Positions 33,294 to 40,878 of a stretch of DNA of 64,000 nt are shown here, in pieces (position 1 is the first letter of the stretch; every line of letters starts with the position of its first letter). The stretch is taken from assembly GCF_031585635.1 (NCBI RefSeq), contig NZ_CP134196.1, forward strand, positions 1,550,001 through 1,614,000. The letters run 5' to 3'. A program made the translations under genes and the position numbers. Below the pieces are notes generated by a model. That model did no database searches. It worked only from the letters and a program-made list of their open reading frames with translations, and was not told the origin of the DNA. Source of the DNA: Paraburkholderia sp. FT54. GTDB taxonomy: Bacteria > Pseudomonadota > Gammaproteobacteria > Burkholderiales > Burkholderiaceae.

Positions 33294-36285
33294 GTTGACG
33301 TGCTCCTTCGCTGTCGTAGAACACCGAACTGGTGATCTTCGCTGCAATCTGTTTGTCGCTCGCGAGCGGAATCGTGACCGTCTCGCCAATCTTGTCGAGA
33401 CCGCCCTTCACGACCGCCATCGCGATGGAGCGCTTCAGGATCGGACTGTAGTAGCTCGACGTGACGTGGCCGAGCATCGGCGCCGTGTCGCCCTGGAATG
33501 GACCCGCGACGATCTGCGAACCCTCGGGTATTACGAACGACGGATCGTCCGCGAGCAGGCCGACCAGTTGCTTGCGCCCAGCCTTCGCGGTGTCCGGGCG
33601 GGTCAGCGAACGCTTGCCGAGAAAGTCCTTCGACTTCGCCACCAGCCCGCCCATGCCGAGGTCGTACGGCGTCATCGAACCGTCCGTATCCTGGCCGACG
33701 ATGATGTAGCCCTTCTCTGCGCGCAGCACGTGCATCGTTTCGGTGCCGTACGGCGTGATGTCGAACTGCGCGCCCGCGGCCATCAGCGCTTCCCACACCG
33801 CGCGCCCGACATTGGCCGGCACGTTCACTTCATAGGCGAGTTCGCCCGAGAAGCTGATGCGCATCACACGCGATGCGGCGCCCACCACCGTGCCTTCGCG
33901 ATAGCTCATGAACGGGAACGCGGCGTTCGCGAAGTCGATGTCCTGGCAGACCTTCTGCAGCACCTTGCGGCTGTTCGGACCGACCACGGCGAAGGTGGCC
34001 CAATGATCCGTCACCGAGGCGAGCCGCACGCGCATGTCCGGCCATTCGGTTTGCAGCCAGCGTTCGAGCCACGTGAGCACGCGCGCCGCGCCGCCGGTGG
34101 TGGTCGTCATCATGTAGTGCTGGTCGGCGAGGCGCACCGTGACGCCGTCGTCGAAAATCATGCCGTTTTCGTCGAGCATCAGGCCGTAACGGCACTTGCC
34201 GACTTTCAGCTTGCTCCACGGATTCGTGTAGACCCAGTTCAGCAGCTTGGCCGAATCAGGGCCCTGAATGTCGATCTTGCCAAGCGTCGAGGCGTCGAGA
34301 ATGCCGACGCTCGTGCGCACCGCGAGCGATTCGCGCGCCACTGCCGCGGGCATGTCTTCGCCCGCTTTCGGGTAGTACCACGGACGCTTCCAGTTGCCCA
34401 CGTCCTCGAAAGCCGCGCCGTTTTCCACGTGCCATTCGTGCACCGCCGTCTTGCGCACGGGATCGAGAAACTCGCCCAGCTCGCGGCCGGCAAACGTGCC
34501 GAAGGTAACGGGCGTGTAGTTCGGCCGGAACGTCGTCGTGCCGGTTTCGGGAATCGTCTTGCCGAGCGCCTGCGCGAGAATCGCCATGCCGTTGATGTTG
34601 CCGAGCTTGCCCTGGTCGGTGCCGAAACCCATCGCCGTATAGCGTTTCACGTGTTCGACCGATTCGAAGCCCTCGCGCGCTGCGAGAAAGATATCCGCGG
34701 CCGACACGTCGTTCTGGAAATCGACGAACTGCTTCGGCCCACGCGTAGCCAATTCGCGGCCGCCGACCAGCCACAGCGGCTGCATCTTCGCTTCCGTGAT
34801 TTCCGCCACCTGTACCGAATTCGGCCGCGCGACGATGAAGCCCGCCGCGCGCACCGCCTCGACGCCGGCATCGACGGCGAAACGGATGCCCTGGCCCAAC
34901 GTGAAGTCGCCAGCACAGGCGCCGACACTCGTCTCCGCCTGCATCGCCTTGCCCGGCACGAAGCAGGCCTTCTCGTCATGCCAGTGCGCCTTGCCACCCG
35001 ATTGCGCGAACAGATGCAGCACCGGGCTCCAGCCACCGGACATCGCCAGCAGATCGCAGGAGAGTTCAGTCTGCTTCGCACCGACCTGTCCGTTCGAATA
35101 CGGCGCCACGTCCACCGACGCCACGCGCAGTTTGCCGTGCGCCGCCGTGATCACGACGCCGTTCATCACCTTGACGCCGTAGCGCCGTGCGAGCGCGGGC
35201 AGCGTGCCCTTCGATTCGCTCGCGCGCGGATCGACCACCGTCACCTGGGCGCCAACCGCTTTCAGATCGAGTGCGCACTGATAGCCGTCGTCGCTATTGG
35301 TGAACACCACAGCATTGCGGCCCGGCAGCACCGCATAGCGATGCAGATACGTCGACACGGCCGACGCCAGCATCACGCCCGGCAGATCGTTGTTGCCAAA
35401 CACGATGGGCCGCTCATGCGCGCCGGTCGCGAGAATCACGCGTTTCGCTCGGATCTTCCACATCAGTTCGCGCGTGCCCTTGCGTTGCGACACCGGCAGA
35501 TGCTCGGTGAGGCGTTGCGTCACCGTCACGAGGTTGTGGTCCTGATAGCCGAATGCCGTGCTGCGGCACAGGATCTTCACGTCGGGCATCTGCCGCAGCT
35601 CGTCTTCGATTTTCCGCACCCATTGCAGCGCGGGCTTGCCGTCGATCTCCGCGCGGCGCGACAGCAGCGAGCCGCCGAGTTCCGGCTGATCGTCGATCAG
35701 CGTCACGCGGGCGCCGGACAACGCGGCGGCGTGCGCGGCCGCGAGACCGGTCGGGCCGCCGCCCACCACCAGCACGTCGCAATGCGCAAAGCACTTGTCG
35801 TAGCGGTCCGCGTCGGCGTGTTCCGGCGCCTTGCCGAGACCGGCCGCGTCGCGGATCACTTCTTCGTACTTCGGCCAGAATTTGCGCGGCCACATGAAGG
35901 TCTTGTAGTAGAAGCCCGCCGGAATGAAGCGCGCGAACTTCTGGTTGATCGCCATGCGGTCTTTCTCGATGCTCGGCTTCGCGTTCACGCTGCTGGCAAC
36001 GAGCCCTTGGTACAGCTCGATTTCGGTCGCTCGCGCGTTCGGCACCGTGTACGCGCCGGTTTCGAGTTGCACGACGGCGTTCGGCTCCTCCACGCCAGCC
36101 GTCACGATGCCGCGCGGCCGATGGTATTTCCAGCTACGCGCGACAAAATGCTCGCCGTTCGCGAGCAGCGCCGAAGCCAGCGTGTCGCCTTGATACCCCT
36201 GGTACTGGCGGCCGTTGAAGGTGAACGTCAGCGGCATTGCGCGATTGATGCGGCCGCCGTTGGGGAGTCGGTCTTTCTGGCTCAT
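33283..36285 (-). CDS. soxA: Sarcosine oxidase alpha subunit
   Basis: 1000 residues, the normal length. The N-terminal ferredoxin-like domain (FNGRQYQGYQGDTLASALLA) is followed by the FAD/NAD-binding motif LVVGGGPTGLAAAHAAALSG. The C-terminal 400 residues are a T-protein-like domain (LDASTLGKIDIQGPDSAKLL, then GYIIVGQDTDGSMTP) that binds tetrahydrofolate. The alpha subunit carries NAD+ and transfers the formaldehyde unit to folate. The ATG overlaps the soxD stop as ATGA, so translation is coupled. Confidence 0.95.
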   Translation of the reverse strand: MSQKDRLPNGGRINRAMPLTFTFNGRQYQGYQGDTLASALLANGEHFVARSWKYHRPRGIVTAGVEEPNAVVQLETGAYTVPNARATEIELYQGLVASSVNAKPSIEKDRMAINQKFARFIPAGFYYKTFMWPRKFWPKYEEVIRDAAGLGKAPEHADADRYDKCFAHCDVLVVGGGPTGLAAAHAAALSGARVTLIDDQPELGGSLLSRRAEIDGKPALQWVRKIEDELRQMPDVKILCRSTAFGYQDHNLVTVTQRLTEHLPVSQRKGTRELMWKIRAKRVILATGAHERPIVFGNNDLPGVMLASAVSTYLHRYAVLPGRNAVVFTNSDDGYQCALDLKAVGAQVTVVDPRASESKGTLPALARRYGVKVMNGVVITAAHGKLRVASVDVAPYSNGQVGAKQTELSCDLLAMSGGWSPVLHLFAQSGGKAHWHDEKACFVPGKAMQAETSVGACAGDFTLGQGIRFAVDAGVEAVRAAGFIVARPNSVQVAEITEAKMQPLWLVGGRELATRGPKQFVDFQNDVSAADIFLAAREGFESVEHVKRYTAMGFGTDQGKLGNINGMAILAQALGKTIPETGTTTFRPNYTPVTFGTFAGRELGEFLDPVRKTAVHEWHVENGAAFEDVGNWKRPWYYPKAGEDMPAAVARESLAVRTSVGILDASTLGKIDIQGPDSAKLLNWVYTNPWSKLKVGKCRYGLMLDENGMIFDDGVTVRLADQHYMMTTTTGGAARVLTWLERWLQTEWPDMRVRLASVTDHWATFAVVGPNSRKVLQKVCQDIDFANAAFPFMSYREGTVVGAASRVMRISFSGELAYEVNVPANVGRAVWEALMAAGAQFDITPYGTETMHVLRAEKGYIIVGQDTDGSMTPYDLGMGGLVAKSKDFLGKRSLTRPDTAKAGRKQLVGLLADDPSFVIPEGSQIVAGPFQGDTAPMLGHVTSSYYSPILKRSIAMAVVKGGLDKIGETVTIPLASDKQIAAKITSSVFYDSEGARQHVE

Positions 36286-36620
36286 GATGCGTTGCCCTCT
36301 TGTGCTTTGTTCTGCGCCTGGTCTTGTGCCTCAGCTTCGTTGCCGTCCATGGCAAGGAGCGGTCGCTCGAACGTCTCGTAGCCCTGAATTTCGTAGCTCA
36401 CCGTGTCGCGCTGCGCCTTGAACCAGCGGCGGCAGCCTTGCGTATGCAGCCATTGCTCGCGATGCACGCCGCGCGGGTTCTTGCGCATGAACAGGTAGTC
36501 GCCCCATTCCTTGTCGGTGAGTTTGTCGGTGTCGAGCGGACGGGCAAGGTCCGCTTCGCCGCCGCAGGAAAATTCGGTTTCGGCGCGTGGCCCGCACCAC
36601 GGGCATTCGATCAGTAGCAT
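36282..36620 (-). CDS. soxD: Sarcosine oxidase delta subunit
   Basis: 112 residues. The zinc-binding motif is present: CPWCG near residue 6, a single Cys in FSCGG, and the late HTQGCRRWF. The stop overlaps soxA. The C-terminal 20 residues are a Gln/Glu/Ala-rich tail. The delta subunit stabilises the heterotetramer. It lies 28 bp after soxB. Confidence 0.93.
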   Translation of the reverse strand: MLLIECPWCGPRAETEFSCGGEADLARPLDTDKLTDKEWGDYLFMRKNPRGVHREQWLHTQGCRRWFKAQRDTVSYEIQGYETFERPLLAMDGNEAEAQDQAQNKAQEGNAS

Positions 36621-36648
36621 CTGGTTTTCCTCGTCGCAATGCGTGGTG

Positions 36649-37893
36649 TTAATGGGCGACAGCGGCGGCGCCGTGTTCGTCGATCAGGTGGCCGGTATAG
36701 AAACGTTCCAGCGAGAACGGCGCGTTCAACGGATGCGGCTCGTCCTTCGCAATGGTGTGCGCATAAGCCCAACCCGAACCCGGCGTTGCCTTGAAGCCGC
36801 CCGTGCCCCAGCCGCAGTTGAAATAAAGCCCCTTCACATCAGTCTTGCTGATGATCGGGCATGCGTCCGGCGACACATCCACGATGCCGCCCCACTGGCG
36901 GTTCATCCGCACCCGCGAGAACACCGGGAACATTTCCACGATCGCTTCGAGGGTGCCTTCGATAATCTGAAAACTACCGCGCTGACCAAACCCCGTGTAC
37001 TGGTCGACGCCCGCGCCGATCACCAGATCGCCCTTGTCGGACTGGCTGATATATGCGTGCACCGCGTTCGACATGACCACCGTGTTGACCACCGGCTTGA
37101 TCGGCTCCGAGACCAAAGCCTGCAACGGATGGCTCTCCAGCGGCAACCGCACGCCGGCCATGTCGGCGAGCGACGAGGTATTGCCCGCCGCCACGATCGC
37201 GACTTTCTTCGCCTTGATGAAACCCTTCGTGGTGTCCACGCCGATCACCTGACTGCCATTGCGGCGGATGCCCGTGACCTGGCAGTTCTGCACGATATCG
37301 ACGCCGGCCTGATCGGCGCCGCGCGCGAAACCCCAGGCCACCGCATCGTGACGCGCTACACCGCCGCGCCGCTGAATCGACGCGCCAAGTACCGGGTAGC
37401 GGCTATTCAGATTGATGGTCGGCTCGATTTCCTTGATCTGCGCGGGCGTGAGAAATTCGGCGTCCACGCCGTTCAGCCGGTTCGCATTCACGCGACGCTC
37501 GGTGTCGCGCACGTCCTGCAACGTGTGCGCGAGGTTCATCACGCCGCGCTGGCTGAACATCACGTTGTAGTTCAGGTCTTGCGAGAGCCCTTCCCACAGT
37601 TTCATCGCTTTTTCGTAGAGCGCGGCCGACTCGTCCCACAAGTAGTTCGAGCGCACGATGGTCGTATTGCGCGCCGTATTGCCGCCGCCGATCCAACCCT
37701 TCTCCAGCACGGCGACATTGCGCACGCCGTGTTCCCTGGCGAGGTAATAGGCCGTGGCAAGCCCATGCCCACCGCCGCCGACGATCACGACGTCGTACTC
37801 ACGTTTGGGCTCGGGGCTCTTCCATTGTCGCTCCCAGTTCTCGTGATACGACATCCCGTTGCGCAACAGGCTGAATATCGAATAGCGGCTCAT
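36649..37893 (-). CDS. soxB: Sarcosine oxidase beta subunit
   Basis: 414 residues, the usual size. The N-terminal FAD-binding motif is [18 protein letters not shown]. The conserved segment [16 protein letters not shown] contains the His (residue about 182) that in this family carries covalent [19 protein letters not shown] is the typical C-terminal signature. The beta subunit oxidises sarcosine. It is the first gene of the leftward soxBDAG operon. The neighbouring GlxA/AraC gene on the other strand is a plausible activator. Confidence 0.95.
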   Translation of the reverse strand: MSRYSIFSLLRNGMSYHENWERQWKSPEPKREYDVVIVGGGGHGLATAYYLAREHGVRNVAVLEKGWIGGGNTARNTTIVRSNYLWDESAALYEKAMKLWEGLSQDLNYNVMFSQRGVMNLAHTLQDVRDTERRVNANRLNGVDAEFLTPAQIKEIEPTINLNSRYPVLGASIQRRGGVARHDAVAWGFARGADQAGVDIVQNCQVTGIRRNGSQVIGVDTTKGFIKAKKVAIVAAGNTSSLADMAGVRLPLESHPLQALVSEPIKPVVNTVVMSNAVHAYISQSDKGDLVIGAGVDQYTGFGQRGSFQIIEGTLEAIVEMFPVFSRVRMNRQWGGIVDVSPDACPIISKTDVKGLYFNCGWGTGGFKATPGSGWAYAHTIAKDEPHPLNAPFSLERFYTGHLIDEHGAAAVAH

Positions 37894-37949
37894 CGTGGGT
37901 CCTTGTTGGTGCTGTCTTTACTGGTGTTTCGCATTGGCTGAAAGCGGAA

Positions 37950-38096
37950 TCAACACTCGATGACGTTCACGGCCGATCCGCCGCGCGACGTCTCCTTGTA
38001 TTTCGTCTTCATGTCGGCGCCGGTCTCGCGCATCGTGAATCGGGCAGATTGCGTTGCCTTGTGCGTTGCGATGCCTTGGGTGGGAATTGCCTCTAT
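37950..38096 (-). pseudogene. 3'-terminal remnant of an L-serine dehydratase gene (sdaA-like)
   Basis: On the minus strand, just upstream of soxB, the frame encodes [20 protein letters not shown] and ends [12 protein letters not shown] (37950-38036 is firm; homology may reach about 38096). This is the conserved C-terminus of L-serine ammonia-lyases (compare YETGKDMNAKYRETSRGG in E. coli SdaA). No upstream part of the roughly 460-residue enzyme, such as its iron-sulfur cysteines, is present. The rest was lost. Serine dehydratase genes commonly sit with sarcosine oxidase genes, so the fragment marks a former operon member. Confidence 0.75.
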
Positions 38097-38355
38097 TGCA
38101 CCGCACGTCAATTTGAATCGATAGAATAAAAACGGCATGACAGTGGGATAGTGGCGTCAAACCGCGCGCGGGCAAAGGGCTACGGCGTATTTACGAAGAC
38201 TTCTGACGCATTTGCGACAGGCGCCTGGCTTGCGGCTGGCGATGCTGATGACGCTGGGCGCGCACCGCCGCTTATGCCGCCGGCACGCGCGGACGCGGTA
38301 GCCGCCATCCCCGATGCTATGCTTGAACCAACCCTTTTCCCAGCTGGCCGCATGC

Positions 38356-39438
38356 ATGAATTCCGCTGAACCGCTTCCCCTTCAATCGATCGACGGCACC
38401 ACGAAGCAGCGCATCCGCTTCGGCATCATCCTGCTGCCGAACTTCACGCTGACGGCGTTTTCGGGTTTCGTCGACCTGCTGCGCCTGTCCGCGGATGAAG
38501 GCGATTTCAGCAAGCCCGTGCGCTGTTCGTGGAGCGTGCTAGGGGAAACCCTCGCTCCGGTGCGGGCGAGTTGCGGCATCCAGATCACACCGTGGGAGAC
38601 GTTCGACAGCGCCGAGCCGTTCGATTACGTCGTGGTGGTGGGCGGCCTGCTGCATTCCGGGCCCGCCGCGAACGATGCGACGCTTGCCTTCATCCGCCGC
38701 TCCGCCGCCACCGATGCGACGCTCGTCGGCATGTGCACGGGCGTGTTCTCGCTGATGCGCGCGGGCGTGCTCGAAGGTCATCGTATATGCGTGAGCTGGT
38801 TTCACTACTGGGATTTCATCGAGCGCTTTCCGTCGGTCAATGAGGAAGCGCTGGTCGCCGACCGGCTGTTCGTGATCGACCGCCGGCGCATTACGTGTTC
38901 CGGCGGACGCGCGTCGATCGACGTGGCCGCCGCGATACTGTTGCGCCACTTCGAAACCGCCACGGTGCAGAAGGCGCTGCGTATTTTGCTGGTCGATGAT
39001 ATGCAGAAAGGCAATGCGCCGCAGCCTCATCCGCCGGGACTCGCGCCTGCCGCGCATCCGAAGGTCAAGCGGGCCATTCTGCTGATGGAGCAGCACGTAG
39101 GGCGTTCTTTATCGCTTGATGAACTGGCGCGCAAGCTTGATCTCTCACCACGTCAGTTGGAACGGCTCTTCAAGGCGCAGACTGGCAAGGCGCCGCAGGC
39201 CTACGCGAAGCAGGTGCGCTTGCGCACCGCCGCGTGGTTGCTGACGAGTTCGGATAAGACGGTGGCGGACATTGCGTCGAGCTGCGGGTTTTCCGATGCA
39301 TCGCACATGGGCCGCGAATTCCGCAAGCAATTTGGCGTGCCGCCCATGATGTATCGCGAGCAGCGCGGCACGGCGGCTGAAGCGGAAGACAGTGGGGACT
39401 ATGACGAGACGTTTCCGGGGCGGGCGCGGGCGATTTGA
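38356..39438 (+). CDS. GlxA-family AraC-type regulator (GbdR/SouR-like)
   Basis: 360 residues from the ATG at 38356. The N-terminal DJ-1/PfpI-like glutaminase-fold domain has FGIILLPNFTLTAFSGFVDLLRL and VGMCTGVFSLMRAGVLEGHR. A C-terminal AraC double helix-turn-helix follows (LSLDELARKLDLSPRQLERL, then VADIASSCGFSDASHMGREF). In pseudomonads this architecture (GbdR, SouR) activates glycine betaine and sarcosine catabolic genes. It is divergent from soxBDAG with only the sdaA remnant between, so control of sarcosine oxidase is likely. The ligand assignment is inference. Confidence 0.85.
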   Translation: MNSAEPLPLQSIDGTTKQRIRFGIILLPNFTLTAFSGFVDLLRLSADEGDFSKPVRCSWSVLGETLAPVRASCGIQITPWETFDSAEPFDYVVVVGGLLHSGPAANDATLAFIRRSAATDATLVGMCTGVFSLMRAGVLEGHRICVSWFHYWDFIERFPSVNEEALVADRLFVIDRRRITCSGGRASIDVAAAILLRHFETATVQKALRILLVDDMQKGNAPQPHPPGLAPAAHPKVKRAILLMEQHVGRSLSLDELARKLDLSPRQLERLFKAQTGKAPQAYAKQVRLRTAAWLLTSSDKTVADIASSCGFSDASHMGREFRKQFGVPPMMYREQRGTAAEAEDSGDYDETFPGRARAI

Positions 39439-39487
39439 GGGTGGTGACGGACCTGCCAAGACTTTGCCAGCCACGGTTCCGGTGGAA

Positions 39488-39517
39488 GCGTGTCCGGACC
39501 TGTTGACCGGGACACGC
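39488..39517. terminator. Hairpin between convergent regulator and immunity genes
   Basis: A perfect 8-bp stem gcgtgtcc (39488-39495) / ggacacgc (39510-39517) with a 14-nt loop, in the 129-bp gap between the GlxA-type gene and the leftward immunity gene. There is no T-tract. Confidence 0.45.
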
Positions 39518-39567
39518 GCGCCACTACCGCAACCACACGTCACAACGACGGTGGTAAATCAGAAAAC

Positions 39568-40068
39568 TCAACCCGGATTCTCGTAAAACCCGAAACGTTG
39601 CTGAGCAAATTCCATGACATCCGAAGGACCACCGAGAACGCCCGTTCCGCCGTCCCATCCTCGATCCGCATAGAAGAACCATTCTCCCGATATGGGCAAG
39701 ACTGCATACTGCTCCGAATAAAAACCGATCGCATCAGCCGGACTGTCGCCAGGGTCCCTCATCAGAATTTCGAAAAAATCGTCGTCGGTATGTTGTGCTT
39801 CGACTATGCATCCCGGGTATTTTCCAAAATGGTGATTGAAGTAGTTGAACGGATCGGGGTTGATCACGATTACAGCAAACTTACCTATTCCATCGAACGC
39901 CGCAACGCTCCGGATAAGGTCGCGAAAAATTTGCGTGCCAAGGTTAGAAGAGTCGAAGTGCAATAACTCCGAGGCCGGAGTGACGGCGACTTGTTCCATA
40001 CACTCGCCTGCACGCCGCCAAAGCGGCGTGAATATCTCTCGGTCACTGATATAGTCAATGTTACTCAT
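39568..40068 (-). CDS. Putative immunity protein of the orphan toxin module
   Basis: 166 residues without signal peptide or membrane segment, acidic and aromatic-rich. It is clearly paralogous to the protein at 40363-40878: both contain NPDPFNYFNHHFGKYPG-like and DDDFFE...DPGDSPAD stretches and a W-F-x-YADR segment. The ATG overlaps the stop of the orphan toxin tail by one base (TAATG), the tight coupling expected of toxin-immunity pairs. It probably binds and neutralises the toxin tail encoded at 40068-40301. The family has no name I recognise. Confidence 0.7.
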   Translation of the reverse strand: MSNIDYISDREIFTPLWRRAGECMEQVAVTPASELLHFDSSNLGTQIFRDLIRSVAAFDGIGKFAVIVINPDPFNYFNHHFGKYPGCIVEAQHTDDDFFEILMRDPGDSPADAIGFYSEQYAVLPISGEWFFYADRGWDGGTGVLGGPSDVMEFAQQRFGFYENPG

Positions 40069-40301
40069 TAGCTGCCCAAGCGGATTTTGACAGTTGCGCC
40101 TTTCGAACCCGTAGGGAAATAGTCCGCCATCGGCTGACCTCGGCTCGACTGATCGCGAACACCATAGCGGTCTCCATTTTTAGTGATAATGTCCATCGTG
40201 CGGTCCCTACAAAGCGTCTGCCTCCAGATGCCATTGCGCAAGTTTGTTTCAAAGATCGCCGGCGAGTGATCTTGCATAGGCTCGGGCGGCAAACGCGGCA
40301 T
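40068..40301 (-). CDS. Orphan toxin C-terminal module (RHS tail paralogue)
   Basis: 77 residues from the ATG at 40301. The last 61 residues (FETNLRNG...VKIRLGS, 40068-40253) align without gaps to the last 61 residues of the RHS protein; by hand count about 28 of 61 positions are identical. Conserved positions include F-E-x-N-L, Q-T-L, D-I-x-T-K-x-G-x-R-Y-x-V-R and K-I-R-L. The first 16 residues (MPRLPPEPMQDHSPAI) replace the RHS body. There is no secretion signal or trafficking domain, so this looks like a stored toxin tip that could recombine onto the RHS gene, or a relic. Its stop overlaps the second immunity gene. Confidence 0.65.
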   Translation of the reverse strand: MPRLPPEPMQDHSPAIFETNLRNGIWRQTLCRDRTMDIITKNGDRYGVRDQSSRGQPMADYFPTGSKGATVKIRLGS

Positions 40302-40335
40302 GCGGAAACGACGCAAACTGTTACGTCGTTTCCGC
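40302..40335. other. Perfect 12-bp-stem hairpin at the start of the orphan toxin module
   Basis: The arms gcggaaacgacg (40302-40313) and cgtcgtttccgc (40324-40335) are exactly complementary around a 10-nt loop. The hairpin lies between the first immunity gene stop and the ATG of the orphan tail, which begins at the next base (40301, minus strand). It may act as a terminator of the RHS-immunity transcript, block translation of the orphan tail, or mark a recombination junction. There is no T-tract. Confidence 0.65.
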
Positions 40336-40362
40336 TCTGCCGACTTCCCGATCTAACGCAAG

Positions 40363-40878
40363 CTATTCGACGATTCTGAACCCTTCGCCAGGTTGGAGAA
40401 AAAAAGGATAAAAGCTACGGGCAAACTCAATGATATTAGGCGGCCCCGTAAGCACGCCCATTTCCCATTTTCTGTCCGCGTACATGAACCATGTTCCAGG
40501 TGTCGGGAGAACCGCATAACGCTCAGAATTCGCCCATAAACAATCTGCCGGGCTGTCGCCTGGGTCCTCTTGCCAGGATTCAAAAAAATCGTCATCCGAT
40601 TGCTCCGCACGATGCACAAAGCCAGGGTACTTGTGAAAGTGGAAATTAAAATAGCTGAAAGGATCCGGCTTCAGCACCAAGGTGACAAAATCGCCCGCAC
40701 CTTCGAAGGCCAGCAACGCTCGTACAAGTTCAAAAAATTTCTGTGTCGATATATCAACAGAATCAAAATAGAGTAGCTCGGCTGGTGAGGCTGAAGCCAA
40801 CTCCTGCACGCGCCGATTCGCACGTTCCCAGAGTGGATAAAAGGTCGCCGAATCGGAGATGAAGTCTGGTTTGGTCAT
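40363..40878 (-). CDS. Putative immunity protein of the RHS toxin
   Basis: 171 residues, soluble, no signal. The ATG (40876-40878) overlaps the RHS stop as ATGA, giving direct translational coupling. It is paralogous over its whole length to the protein at 39568-40068; shared blocks are PLWxRA, PDPFxYFNxHFxKYPG, DDDFFE and DPGDSPAD. It presumably binds the RHS tail in the producer cell to prevent self-poisoning. It is called immunity from position, coupling and duplication together with the toxin tail, not from a named family. Confidence 0.75.
   Translation of the reverse strand: MTKPDFISDSATFYPLWERANRRVQELASASPAELLYFDSVDISTQKFFELVRALLAFEGAGDFVTLVLKPDPFSYFNFHFHKYPGFVHRAEQSDDDFFESWQEDPGDSPADCLWANSERYAVLPTPGTWFMYADRKWEMGVLTGPPNIIEFARSFYPFFLQPGEGFRIVE

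Noticed and set aside
33277..36381. 1034-codon plus-strand open frame opposite soxA
   Set aside because: It mirrors soxA on the other strand, is Arg/His-rich, and arises from high-GC third positions; soxA has full family motifs.
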